Origin: Clostridiales bacterium
GTDB lineage: Bacteria > Bacillota > Clostridia > Saccharofermentanales > Saccharofermentanaceae
DNA length: 64,000 bases
Direction of reading: 5' to 3'
NCBI GenBank assembly: GCA_017940895.1
Contig: JAGAXM010000022.1
Span: 1 to 64,000, forward strand
This document shows positions 1 through 8,549 of this stretch, piece by piece. The position numbers and the translations under genes were made by a program. The notes under the pieces were generated by a model. The model saw only the letters and a list, made by a program, of their open reading frames with translations, ran no database searches and was not told where the DNA came from. Position 1 is the first letter of the stretch. Each line of letters starts with the position of its first letter.

Positions 1-17
1 CATCTGAAAAAAACGAT

Positions 18-40
18 AGGCAGATATAATCTGCCTGTTT
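18..40. terminator. Hairpin, possible terminator
   Basis: A perfect 8-bp stem (AGGCAGAT at 18-25, ATCTGCCT at 29-36) with a 3-nt loop is followed by GTTTG. It could end a gene lying left of the window. The T tract is poor, so terminator activity is uncertain. Confidence 0.4.
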
Positions 41-63
41 GTGCTGCCTGTAAATTGAAAAGA

Positions 64-100
64 GACTGAAGATTTTTATTCTTCAGTCCCTTTTGCTTTT
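64..100 (+). terminator. Rho-independent terminator
   Basis: The stem GACTGAAGA (64-72) pairs with TCTTCAGTC (80-88) and is followed by a T-rich stretch to about 100. It probably ends a transcript entering from the left edge. No gene end is visible in the window. Confidence 0.6.
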
Positions 101-189
101 GTTTAAGAGGTCTCTTCGAGTCAATGCATTCTTAACTTAATTACATTGCTTTGTTTTGAGACACCCCCTTTTTTGTGGCGAAAATAAAG

Positions 190-262
190 CAATAAAAATC
201 CTCCCCGAGCGGACTTACGCAGACGCAAAGTGTCGAGTACGTAGCGAGGGAGGTTTTTATTG
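190..262. repeat. Long hairpin with A/T-rich arms
   Basis: The arms at 190-205 (CAATAAAAATCCTCCC) and 248-262 (GGGAGGTTTTTATTG) are inverted repeats with one bulged base, around a loop of about 42 nt. Because the arms carry A and T tracts, it could terminate transcription in either direction. It sits just left of the tRNA-derived element at 265-412. I see no coding gene in 1-468. Confidence 0.55.
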
Positions 263-264
263 AT

Positions 265-412
265 TGGAGCGGGTGATGGGAATCGACCGGCAGCGCATAT
301 ACGAGCTCTGCCCGGTTGCTCTGCAAGTTGCGGAGGAGCGAAGCGACGAGCGCACTGTTCGCGGCCAAGAGCAACCGGCGCGAGCGAGTCCCCTCTCGGG
401 TTCGATTCCCAT
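265..412. repeat. tRNA-Gly-derived inverted element
   Basis: Positions 265-286 repeat exactly, in the same orientation, the 3' end of the tRNA-Gly gene at 469-490. An inverted copy of the T-arm sequence (TCGATTCCCAT) lies at 402-412. Between them CCGGTTGCTCT (312-322) pairs perfectly with AGAGCAACCGG (368-378). The stretch can fold into a large imperfect hairpin bounded by tRNA T-arm copies. It may be a decayed tRNA or attachment-site duplication, or a tRNA-associated repeat family. Short reading frames across it look spurious. Confidence 0.55.
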
Positions 413-431
413 TAACACAACATCACATAAC

Positions 432-462
432 AAAAACCCCGAGTAAAAAACTCGGGGTTTTT
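432..462 (-). terminator. Bidirectional terminator after tRNA-Gly
   Basis: The stem AAAAACCCCGAG (432-443) pairs with CTCGGGGTTTTT (451-462). It lies directly downstream of the minus-strand tRNA-Gly gene and has a T tract in both directions. Confidence 0.85.
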
Positions 463-468
463 CTTATC

Positions 469-542
469 TGGAGCGGGTGATGGGAATCGAACCCACGTGG
501 TCAGCTTGGAAGGCTGAAGTTCTACCATTGAACTACACCCGC
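469..542 (-). tRNA. tRNA-Gly(TCC)
   Basis: Read on the minus strand this is a complete 74-nt tRNA with a 7-bp acceptor stem (GCGGGTG/CACCCGC), a D arm, an anticodon loop CTTCCAA (anticodon TCC), a T arm with TTCGATT, and an encoded CCA. A minus-strand -10 box TATACT lies at 569-574. A 22-bp copy of its 3' end occurs at 265-286. Confidence 0.95.
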
Positions 543-646
543 ATCAGGTGCCGCTTCAAAAGCGCTTAAGTATAATACAACACGTTAATTGAATTGTCCA
601 ATGTATTTTTTAAGGAATGTTCATACTCTTATCATCACTAAAATAT

Positions 647-652
647 TATAAT
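647..652 (+). promoter_or_regulatory. Probable -10 box of the formate dehydrogenase/Moco operon
   Basis: A perfect TATAAT lies 42 bases upstream of the ATG at 694. No convincing -35 box is spaced correctly. I saw no molybdenum-cofactor riboswitch in the 150 bases between the tRNA and the operon. Confidence 0.5.
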
Positions 653-693
653 ATAGAAGTTATTGTAAAAATACTTTGACAGGAGCAGGATCT

Positions 694-2538
694 ATGACCA
701 GAAACCTAACAGTCAGAGGCAATATGAACGACCGTATGGACGTTGCCTTGAATAAATTCAGATCACGAATGACATCCTATCCGCCCGGAATGTGTCCTCT
801 CGTAATGTACAGGACTATTCTTCAAATGTCGATGAACCAGTCTTGCGGTAAGTGCATACCTTGCCGTGACGGACTTGTAGAAGCTGAAAGAATACTCAAG
901 AGTATCATCGAGGGTGATGCAGGAATAGAAGCAATAGATAAACTTAAGGAAGTATGCGAGATGATCTCAGAGACCGCTGACTGCGCTGTAGGCGTAGTTG
1001 CTGCGAATACGGTTCTCGACAGCCTTAAGGAATTTCCCGATGAGTATGAGAGCCATATCAAGAACAAGCGCTGCGTCGAGAACGTTAACCAGACTGTTCC
1101 GTGCATAACTTTGTGTCCTGCTCATGTAGATGTTCCCGGTTATGTGGCACTCATCAATAAGGGAGATTACGCGGGAGCGATCAATATCATCAGAGACCGT
1201 AACCCTCTTCCCACGGCATGTGCCATGGTATGTGAGCATCCGTGTGAGAGAAAGTGCAGAAGATCTATTATCGATCATCCGATCAATATCAGGGGCTTGA
1301 AGAAGTTTGCAGTAGATCAGATCACTGCCGATCAGGTCAAGACACCTGAGCCCAATGTGGCAACCGGTAAGAAGATCGCAGTAGTAGGCGGCGGTCCTTC
1401 CGGTCTTACAGCAGCATATTTCCTGTGCCTTATGGGACATACTGTCGAGATCTTCGACGAGCACGAGAAGCTCGGCGGCATGCTGCGTTACGGTATCCCC
1501 GAGTACAGACTGCCCAAGGCAAGACTTGATGAAGATATCGCAGCCATTCTTAATGCAGGCGATATCACCGTTCATACGAATACCAAGATCGGCCGCGATA
1601 TCTCCGTTGAAGAACTCGATGAGAAGTTCGATGCAGTCTACCTGGGACTCGGCGCGCAGCTCGGCAACAGAATGCCGGTTGATAATGCCGATGCGAAGAA
1701 CGTAATTCCCGCAGCAGATTTCCTGCAGGCAGTAGCAAGAGGCGAGGCTCCGGATCTTACGGGTAAGCGCGTTGCACTCATCGGAGGCGGTAACGTCGCG
1801 ATGGATGCGGCACGTACGGCAGTAAGACTTAATGCAGAGTCCGTTAATGTTTTCACAAGAAAGAGAGATGACTATACCGCACTCGAGTCTGAGATCGAGA
1901 GTGCGATGCAGGAGGGTGTATCTTTCACGACATTGCTGTCGTTCATGCATCTTGAAGCAGACAAAGAGAATCCGGGCAATATCTCGGCGGTTTGGCTCCA
2001 GCCCGAGTACGTGGCTGAGTACGATGCAATGGGTCTGGTTACGACCGAGCACTCTATTACCAAGTATCCTTACAGATTCAAGTGTGATTATCTGATCCTC
2101 GGCGTAGGTCAGAGATGCGACGTCGAAGTTTTCGATAAGGCGGGCATTCCCACCAACAGAGGAAGGATCCTTGCGGATACCGCCTGCATGATCGACGGCA
2201 AGGAGAAGTTCTTCTCCGGCGGTGACTGCGTAACAGGGCCTTCCACGGCGATCAATGCGATCGCTGCAGGACAGGTGGCAGCACATAACATCGATGAATT
2301 CTTAGGCTATCACCATAAGATCTACTGCGATTCCAAGGCTCCGACGCCGATGCCGAACAATTGTATCCCGACGGGACGTGCCGAGATCGAGGAGAGACCT
2401 CCTTATGAGCGTAAGAAGGATTTCCTGCACGTAGAGGAGCAGATGACTCCCGAAGAAGCCGTCAGGGAATCCGGCAGATGCTTAAGATGTGACTACTACG
2501 GCTGCGGCTGTATGGAAGGAGGCAGAGCTCCATGGTAA
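694..2538 (+). CDS. NuoF-type Fe-S / GltD-type flavoprotein oxidoreductase (formate dehydrogenase partner)
   Basis: This 614-residue protein probably passes electrons between NAD(P)H and the formate dehydrogenase encoded next. Residues 1-130 match the C-terminal 4Fe-4S region of NuoF, with CGKCIPC and a fourth Cys in ADCAVG, but the NuoF FMN/NADH Rossmann domain is missing. The rest is GltD-like: an N-terminal Cys set (CITLCPAH, then CAMVCEHPCERKC), a FAD motif VVGGGPSG, a second dinucleotide motif LIGGGNVAMDAA, and a Cys-rich tail CLRCDYYGCGC. The ATG at 694 follows AGGAG at 681-685. An upstream TTG at 676 is rejected because it precedes this ribosome site. The stop overlaps the next gene by 7 nt. 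The electron acceptor (NAD or NADP) cannot be told from sequence. Confidence 0.85.
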   Translation: MTRNLTVRGNMNDRMDVALNKFRSRMTSYPPGMCPLVMYRTILQMSMNQSCGKCIPCRDGLVEAERILKSIIEGDAGIEAIDKLKEVCEMISETADCAVGVVAANTVLDSLKEFPDEYESHIKNKRCVENVNQTVPCITLCPAHVDVPGYVALINKGDYAGAINIIRDRNPLPTACAMVCEHPCERKCRRSIIDHPINIRGLKKFAVDQITADQVKTPEPNVATGKKIAVVGGGPSGLTAAYFLCLMGHTVEIFDEHEKLGGMLRYGIPEYRLPKARLDEDIAAILNAGDITVHTNTKIGRDISVEELDEKFDAVYLGLGAQLGNRMPVDNADAKNVIPAADFLQAVARGEAPDLTGKRVALIGGGNVAMDAARTAVRLNAESVNVFTRKRDDYTALESEIESAMQEGVSFTTLLSFMHLEADKENPGNISAVWLQPEYVAEYDAMGLVTTEHSITKYPYRFKCDYLILGVGQRCDVEVFDKAGIPTNRGRILADTACMIDGKEKFFSGGDCVTGPSTAINAIAAGQVAAHNIDEFLGYHHKIYCDSKAPTPMPNNCIPTGRAEIEERPPYERKKDFLHVEEQMTPEEAVRESGRCLRCDYYGCGCMEGGRAPW

Positions 2539-5234
2539 ATATTACTGTTAACGGCAAAGCCTTAAGTGTTAATGAGAACAGTACGATCCTGGAAGCATGT
2601 TCCGCGAACAAGATCAGGATCCCCACACTTTGTTATTTGAAGCAGATCAACGAGATCGGTTCCTGCCGTATCTGCATGGTCGAGATTGAAGGCTATAAGA
2701 ACCTTTTCGCAGCGTGCAGGACGAAGGTCCAGGAGGGCATGGTAATCTCCACCGAGTCCGAGAAGCTTACGTCATACAGAAAGCACATGCTCGAGCTTAT
2801 CCTGTCGAACCACAAGGTCGATTGCCTTAACTGTGCGCGTAACGGCAAGTGTCAGCTCCAGGAGCTGTGCAATGAATACGATATCAGGGACACCGAGATC
2901 AAGGGTTCCAGAAGACACATCGAGAACAAGCTGCCGAGACTCGACAGCAACCCTTATCTGTCTTACGACCCGAGTAAGTGTATCCACTGTATGCGCTGCA
3001 TAAGCATGTGTAACAGAGCTGCTGTAAACGGCGCACTGCAGACGGGAAGAAGCGGTCTGTTCAAGACCATCGAAGCTCCATTCGGCGAGAATTGGAAGTC
3101 TACAATCTGCGAGTCCTGCGGCAACTGCGCGACGGCTTGTCCCACGGGAGCTCTTACTGTTAAGAGAAAGCGCAAGTACAGAAGCTGGGAGACAAAGAAG
3201 GTGCTTACCACATGTCCCCACTGCGCGACAGGATGTCAGTTCTACCTCGTTGTCAGAGACAACAAGATCGTTGACGTCGAGGCTGCAGACGGACCTTCGA
3301 ACCACGGCCTTTTGTGCGTAAAGGGAAGAAACGGAAGCTTTGACTTTGTACACTCCCCCGACCGTATCACGACACCTCTTATCAAGAACAGGGAGACGGG
3401 CAAGTTCGAGCCTGCCACATGGGAAGAGGCTATCTCCTATACGGCAAAGCGTCTGATGGAGATCAAGGAAAAGTACGGCAACGAGTCCCTTGCGGGCTTC
3501 GCGTGCTCAAGATCCGCGAACGAAGACGTTTACATGGTACAGAAGATGGTAAGAACGTGTTTCGGTAACAACAATACCGATAACTGCGCACGTGTCTGCC
3601 ACTCCGCGACGGTCGCAGGCCTTGCGAAAACATTAGGTTCCGGTGCCATGACGAATCCCATCTATGACATCACACACGATGTCGACGCGATCCTCCTAGT
3701 AGGTTCCAACCCCGAGGAAGCGCATCCTGTAGTAGGTATGCAGATTCGTCAGGCTGTTAAGAACGGAACACGTCTTATCGTAGTCGACCCGAGATCGATC
3801 GGACTTACGAAATATGCGGACATCCACCTGAAGCTGCGTCCCGGTACTAACGTTGCATTTGCAAACGGTATGATGCACGTCATCATAAAGGAAGGACTCG
3901 TCGATCAGAAGTACATCGAGGAGAATTCCGAAGGCTTCGAGCAGCTTAAGGAACTCGTTAAGGATTACACTCCCGAGAAGGTAGGCGAGATCTGCCACAT
4001 CGATCCCGAGATGCTTGTAGAGGCAGCACGCATGTATGCGAAGGCGGACAAGGCGCCGATCATCTACTGTCTCGGTGTTACCGAGCACTCAACGGGTACA
4101 GAGGGCGTTATGTCGCTTTCGAACCTCGCGGTAATCACGGGTAAGATCGGAAGATCGGGCTGCGGCGTTAATCCCTTGAGAGGTCAGAATAACGTACAGG
4201 GCGCATGCGATATGGGTGCGCTTCCGACGGATTTCCCCGGATACCAGAAGGTTGATAATGATGAGGTAAGAGCCAAGTTCGAGAAGGCATGGGGCGTATC
4301 ACTTAACCCGAAGCCCGGACTTAAGGCTACGGATGTTTTCCCGGCTGCGATAAAGGGCGATATCAAGGGCCTTTATATCTGCGGTGAGGATCCGGTCGTA
4401 ACCGATCCTGACACGGAGCACATCAAGAAGGCGCTGACGAGTCTCGATTTCTTCGTTATTCAGGAACTGTTCATGACGAAGACCGCAGAGTATGCGGACG
4501 TTATCCTTCCGGGTACGAGCTACACCGAGAAGGAAGGTACGTTTACTAACACCGAGAGACGTGTTCAGCGTATCCGTACGGCAGTTAAGCTCGAAGGTGA
4601 AATGCGTCTTGATACAGACATCATCACGGATCTCATGAATGCCATGGGTTATCCTCAGCCCCGTCTGACGGCAGCGCAGATCATGGATGAGATCGCTTCA
4701 GTTACTCCGAGCTTCGCAGGTATCTCTTTCGAGAGACTTGATAACGGCGAGAGTCTGCAGTGGCCTTGTAAGGACAAGACTACCTGCGGTACGCCGATCA
4801 TGCACGTGGGTCATCCTGCACGCGGCAAGGCTCTGTTGTATCCTGCCGAGTTTAAGCCTGCCAGCGAGCTTCCTGATGAGGAATATCCGTTCATCTTAAC
4901 GACAGGACGAATCCTCTATCAGTACAATGCTGCAGCGATGACTTCAAGGTCCGCGGGACTTATGGAGATCGCAGGTGAGGGCTTTATCGAGGTTAACTTC
5001 AAGGATGCCGAGAGACTCGGTATCAAGAACGGCGAGAAGATCAACGTCGAGAGCAGAAGAGGCAAGATCACCGCTACGGCAAGAGTAGGACGCAAGGTGT
5101 CACAGGGTGAGACATGGATGCCTTTCCATTTCCCCGATTCGCCTGCGAATGTTCTGACGAATGCGGCGCTTGATGATTTCGCGCGTATACCTGAGTATAA
5201 GGTCTGTGCGGTAAATATCAGCAGGATCGATTGA
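2532..5234 (+). CDS. fdhF: Molybdopterin formate dehydrogenase, catalytic subunit, Cys form
   Basis: This 900-residue enzyme oxidises formate or reduces CO2. The N-terminal 2Fe-2S domain (CYLKQINEIGSCRIC) and following Cys clusters resemble NuoG. Two 4Fe-4S motifs follow (CIHCMRCISMC and CESCGNCATACP), then the Mo/W-bis-MGD domain starting at CPHCATGC. The active-site motif is NCARVCHSATVAGL with Cys356 at the position that is selenocysteine in many clostridial enzymes, so no Sec insertion is needed. No signal peptide is present, which suggests a cytoplasmic enzyme. It overlaps the flavoprotein gene upstream, and the following genes make its cofactor. Formate dehydrogenase is the best call; a related CO2-reductase role or another substrate is possible. 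Confidence 0.88.
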   Translation: MVNITVNGKALSVNENSTILEACSANKIRIPTLCYLKQINEIGSCRICMVEIEGYKNLFAACRTKVQEGMVISTESEKLTSYRKHMLELILSNHKVDCLNCARNGKCQLQELCNEYDIRDTEIKGSRRHIENKLPRLDSNPYLSYDPSKCIHCMRCISMCNRAAVNGALQTGRSGLFKTIEAPFGENWKSTICESCGNCATACPTGALTVKRKRKYRSWETKKVLTTCPHCATGCQFYLVVRDNKIVDVEAADGPSNHGLLCVKGRNGSFDFVHSPDRITTPLIKNRETGKFEPATWEEAISYTAKRLMEIKEKYGNESLAGFACSRSANEDVYMVQKMVRTCFGNNNTDNCARVCHSATVAGLAKTLGSGAMTNPIYDITHDVDAILLVGSNPEEAHPVVGMQIRQAVKNGTRLIVVDPRSIGLTKYADIHLKLRPGTNVAFANGMMHVIIKEGLVDQKYIEENSEGFEQLKELVKDYTPEKVGEICHIDPEMLVEAARMYAKADKAPIIYCLGVTEHSTGTEGVMSLSNLAVITGKIGRSGCGVNPLRGQNNVQGACDMGALPTDFPGYQKVDNDEVRAKFEKAWGVSLNPKPGLKATDVFPAAIKGDIKGLYICGEDPVVTDPDTEHIKKALTSLDFFVIQELFMTKTAEYADVILPGTSYTEKEGTFTNTERRVQRIRTAVKLEGEMRLDTDIITDLMNAMGYPQPRLTAAQIMDEIASVTPSFAGISFERLDNGESLQWPCKDKTTCGTPIMHVGHPARGKALLYPAEFKPASELPDEEYPFILTTGRILYQYNAAAMTSRSAGLMEIAGEGFIEVNFKDAERLGIKNGEKINVESRRGKITATARVGRKVSQGETWMPFHFPDSPANVLTNAALDDFARIPEYKVCAVNISRID

Positions 5235-6454
5235 TGCAGATAGAGCAGGCTGTAAGCGCACTTGTTAAGGAGATATCTCCGCTTACTTCGGGCGAGGTAT
5301 GTTCGCTTGTAAATGCAACGGGAAGGATACTCGGCGATGATATAACCGCCGGGATATCCGTCCCGTCTTTTCCGAAGTCTGCGATGGACGGCTATGCCGT
5401 GCTCGCATCGGATATCGAAGGCGCATCTTCGGAGCATCCCGTTAAGCTTCAGGTGCTCGAATGTATATATGCAGGCGATAAAGTGCCGGCTGCTCTTCTG
5501 ACCATGCGTTCGCTCGAAGGTTGTGCCGTACGCATCATGACGGGCGCCGTCGTGCCCGAAGGCTTCGATACTGTCGTTAAGCAGGAAGACACGGATTACG
5601 GAGAAGATGTCGTAAGTATTTATAAGGCTCAGAAGCCATTTGTGAATTACTGTAAGGTCGGAGAGGATATAGCTGAGGGTACGCTTGTCCTTAATAAAGG
5701 CACTCTAATCGGAAGATCGGAGATCGGTGTGCTTGCAAGTCTCGGCGTTTCTGAGGTAAAGGCCGTCAGAAAGCTTCGTGTTGCAGTTATCTCCACAGGC
5801 TCCGAGATCATCGATGTCGGGCAGGAACTTGGTGAGGCGCAGATCTATAACAGCATCGCTTATACGCTTACTTCTGCACTTAGTAAGCCTTCATTCGAAG
5901 TGTGCTTCAGTTCCGTTCCCGATGATGAGAAAGCCATCGTGGAAGCGGTAAAGAAAGCCGAGGAGACATCGGATATCATCATTACCACTGGCGGTGTGTC
6001 TGTAGGTAAGAAAGATCTTTTGCCGCGTGTGCTGGAGACGATCGGTGCGAAAGTTGTTTTCGCCGGGGTTAACGTAAAGCCCGGTTCTCCCACGATCGGT
6101 GCGGTGCTTAACGGCAAGGCGCTGTTGTGTCTGTCGGGTAACCCTTATGCGGCGGTCGCGAACTTCGATCTTTATATGGGACATATCATAGAGGCGAAGA
6201 CCGGATGCAGTGCGTTTGTTCCTGTAAAAGAGCGCGCGGTTCTGGATTCCGAGTTCGGTAAGCCTTCGAATGTCAGAAGACTAGTTAGGGCGCGTGTCGA
6301 TTCGGGCAGGGTAACGATACTTAATAAAAACCAGATGTCGTCGGTTCTCTCAAGCTTTATCGGCGCGAACTGCTATATAGATTTCCCCCAGGGTTCTATG
6401 GTGAATCCCGGCGATGAAGTCGATATCTTAAGGATACCGGAGGCGCTGTTGTGA
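5234..6454 (+). CDS. moeA: Molybdopterin molybdenumtransferase MoeA
   Basis: MoeA inserts molybdate into adenylylated molybdopterin. The 406-residue protein is of normal family length and shows SAMDGYAV near the N-terminus, the MogA-like fold motif TTGGVSVGKKD, and KPGSPTIG then LSGNPYAAV near the C-terminus. The ATG at 5234 shares its first base with the fdhF stop (TGATG), suggesting translational coupling. A second, divergent MoeA-like protein lies at 7500. Confidence 0.92.
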   Translation: MQIEQAVSALVKEISPLTSGEVCSLVNATGRILGDDITAGISVPSFPKSAMDGYAVLASDIEGASSEHPVKLQVLECIYAGDKVPAALLTMRSLEGCAVRIMTGAVVPEGFDTVVKQEDTDYGEDVVSIYKAQKPFVNYCKVGEDIAEGTLVLNKGTLIGRSEIGVLASLGVSEVKAVRKLRVAVISTGSEIIDVGQELGEAQIYNSIAYTLTSALSKPSFEVCFSSVPDDEKAIVEAVKKAEETSDIIITTGGVSVGKKDLLPRVLETIGAKVVFAGVNVKPGSPTIGAVLNGKALLCLSGNPYAAVANFDLYMGHIIEAKTGCSAFVPVKERAVLDSEFGKPSNVRRLVRARVDSGRVTILNKNQMSSVLSSFIGANCYIDFPQGSMVNPGDEVDILRIPEALL

Positions 6455-7485
6455 ACTCCGCGTTAAGACCGTATTCTGTAGGAATCCTTGCGGGTGGTAA
6501 GAGCTCGCGCATGGGTAAGAACAAGGCTCTGCTCGAGTTCGAGTCTGATACTTTTATCGGTCATGCGGTAAAGGAGTTTCAGGGGCACGAGATCATCATA
6601 TCGGCTTCCGGGCAGAATGAGTATGAGAAGCTTCCCGCGAAGATCGTAAACGACGAGAATAATGACATCGGTCCGATCGAAGGTATCAGGCAGATACTTA
6701 AGGCGGCGTCGGAAGATTATGTCTTCATATGTGCATGCGATATGCCTTTCATCACGGGAAAGATCGCGGATTATATCGCGGAGTTCATCTCGTCCGATTA
6801 CGACTGCTATGTCATTACTGACGAAGACAGGATGCATCCTCTGTGTGCGATCTACAGTAAGAGGGTGCTGCCTGTTATCGAGAAGCTGATCGCGAACGGC
6901 GAGTATAAGTTAAGGCTCATACTCGATAATGCAAGAACGAAGTTTATAAGTCTCGAGAATACTGTTTTCGAGAAGAAAATAGTCAGAAACGTAAATACCA
7001 AGGAGGAGTACCGCGAGCTTAAAAAGCCCGTGATCTTTGCCGTATCGGGTTACAAGGACTCAGGCAAGACGTGGCTTATCGCGGAACTTATTAACGAGTT
7101 TATTAAGGACGGTTTTTCTGTCGGTGTTGTTAAGCATGACGGACACGACTGTATCGCTGAAACCGAAGGCACGGATACGTATAAGTATGCCTGTGCAGGT
7201 GCTCGAGTCACGGTGGTATATTCGGATTCGAAGTATGTGATAAGCGGCACGGGAGAGGCTGATCCTGAAGATCTGATCAATCACATGAGAGGTTCTTCCA
7301 ATCCTCCGCAGATCATAATACTGGAAGGCTTCAAGTCTTCTTCCTATCCGAAGATCGTCCTCGGCAAGGACGGAGAGTTTCCGTCCGTGGACGAGTCTAC
7401 TGTCATTCTTAAGATCAACGGCAGATGCGACCGAAGCGAAGTCGCAGGCATCTGCGACGCAGTGAAGAAATACACAGATCTTTAA
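6451..7485 (+). CDS. MobA-MobB fusion, molybdopterin guanine dinucleotide synthesis
   Basis: This 344-residue protein joins two enzymes. Residues 1 to about 185 are MobA-like, with the nucleotidyl-transferase signature GILAGGKSSRMGKNKALL and ACDMPF. Residues from about 190 are MobB-like, with a P-loop GYKDSGKTWL and the motif VVKHDGHD. MobA attaches GMP to Mo-molybdopterin to give the MGD form used by formate dehydrogenases; MobB is a GTP-binding helper. The start is GTG at 6451, after GGAGG at 6439-6443, and it overlaps the moeA stop by 4 nt. Such fusions occur elsewhere. The fit with the bis-MGD enzyme upstream is good. Confidence 0.9.
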   Translation: MNSALRPYSVGILAGGKSSRMGKNKALLEFESDTFIGHAVKEFQGHEIIISASGQNEYEKLPAKIVNDENNDIGPIEGIRQILKAASEDYVFICACDMPFITGKIADYIAEFISSDYDCYVITDEDRMHPLCAIYSKRVLPVIEKLIANGEYKLRLILDNARTKFISLENTVFEKKIVRNVNTKEEYRELKKPVIFAVSGYKDSGKTWLIAELINEFIKDGFSVGVVKHDGHDCIAETEGTDTYKYACAGARVTVVYSDSKYVISGTGEADPEDLINHMRGSSNPPQIIILEGFKSSSYPKIVLGKDGEFPSVDESTVILKINGRCDRSEVAGICDAVKKYTDL

Positions 7486-7499
7486 GAAGCAGGTAATCT

Positions 7500-8537
7500 A
7501 TGAAACTCATAAATACAGTCGATGCTGTCGGGCATGTGCTTTGCCACGACATGACGCGCATAATTCCAGGACAGGAGAAGGGTCCCGTTTTTCGTAAAGG
7601 ACACGTCGTCACGAAGGAAGACATCCCCGTGTTGCTTTCCATCGGCAAAGAGCACCTTTACGTGTGGGAGATGAACGACGATATGCTGCACGAGGATGAG
7701 GCAGCCGCGGTTCTGCGCGACATCTGTACGGGCGGATCCTCCATGTTCGAAGTGACAACCCCGAAGGAAGGCAAGATCGAGATCCTGGCGGCGTGTGACG
7801 GACTTCTTAAGATAGACCGCGAGAAACTTAATGCCATCAATTCGTTGGGCGAGATGATGATCGCGACCGTGCACGGTGATTTCCCCGTAAAGAAGGGAGA
7901 TAAACTTGCAGGAACCCGCGTGATCCCGCTTGTTATCGAGAAGTCCAAGATGAATGAAGCGAAGGCTGCCGCGGGTGAAGCACCTGTGCTCCGTCTGCTT
8001 CCCATAAAGTCTTTAAGTTACGGCATCGTCACGACGGGTTCCGAGGTGTACAAGGGATTGATCGAGGACAAGTTCGGACCTGTGCTCAAGCGCAAGATGG
8101 ATGAGTATCACTGCAAGTTCGTAAAGCAGGTGATCCTCGATGATAACAAGGAGCAGATCACGAATGCGATACTTAAGCTTGCGTGCGAAGACGGATGTGA
8201 CGTCGTGCTCGTGAGCGGCGGAATGAGCGTCGATCCCGATGACAGGACACCTGCTGCGATCAGGGATGCCGGCGCGGATATTGTGACTTACGGAGCTCCG
8301 GTGCTTCCGGGCGCTATGTTCCTGCTGTCGTATCTTACCGTCGGCGGACGCACCGTGCCTGTCATGGGGCTTCCCGGATGCATTATGTATGCTGCAAGGA
8401 CCGTCTTCGATCTCGCGCTTCCCCGTGTACTCGCGGGAGAGAGACTCACTGCTAAAGATATAAGCGCTTACGGCGAGGGAGGTCTGTGTCTTAACTGCGG
8501 CACCTGTCACTTCCCGAACTGCGGCTTCGGTAAATAA
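7500..8537 (+). CDS. MoeA-like molybdopterin-binding protein with Cys-rich tail
   Basis: This 345-residue protein has a molybdopterin-binding (MogA/MoeA-type) domain in its C-terminal half, with GIVTTGSEVYKG, LVSGGMSVDPDDRTP and LPGCIMYAARTVFD. It lacks the MoeA SAMDGYAV signature. It ends in CLNCGTCHFPNCGFGK, a four-Cys tail that could bind an Fe-S cluster or metal. Proteins of this kind occur in clostridial molybdoenzyme clusters, and their exact role is not settled as far as I know. It may load or hold the cofactor for the formate dehydrogenase. The gap to the previous gene is 14 nt and to moaC 12 nt. Confidence 0.75.
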   Translation: MKLINTVDAVGHVLCHDMTRIIPGQEKGPVFRKGHVVTKEDIPVLLSIGKEHLYVWEMNDDMLHEDEAAAVLRDICTGGSSMFEVTTPKEGKIEILAACDGLLKIDREKLNAINSLGEMMIATVHGDFPVKKGDKLAGTRVIPLVIEKSKMNEAKAAAGEAPVLRLLPIKSLSYGIVTTGSEVYKGLIEDKFGPVLKRKMDEYHCKFVKQVILDDNKEQITNAILKLACEDGCDVVLVSGGMSVDPDDRTPAAIRDAGADIVTYGAPVLPGAMFLLSYLTVGGRTVPVMGLPGCIMYAARTVFDLALPRVLAGERLTAKDISAYGEGGLCLNCGTCHFPNCGFGK

Positions 8538-8549
8538 GGAGGAAACCAA

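Noticed and set aside
141-446. Two small open frames in the tRNA-Gly region
   Set aside because: They cross the hairpins and tRNA-derived copies at 190-412, and the protein sequences look like translated structured repeat. No ribosome site supports them.
265-490. Integrated mobile element flanked by att sites at tRNA-Gly
   Set aside because: The two 22-bp copies are only 204 bases apart and no integrase or cargo lies between them. At most this is a remnant.
543-693. Molybdenum-cofactor riboswitch before the formate dehydrogenase operon
   Set aside because: The stretch after the -10 box is about 40 nt, and the AT-rich sequence before it shows no stable multi-stem fold.
967-2286. Long open frame (439 codons) on the minus strand opposite the flavoprotein gene
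   Set aside because: It lies wholly inside a gene with clear domains and has no recognisable motif or ribosome site. Similar long antisense frames occur opposite iorA (24651-25946) and atpG (43429-44757), so they are a by-product of codon use.
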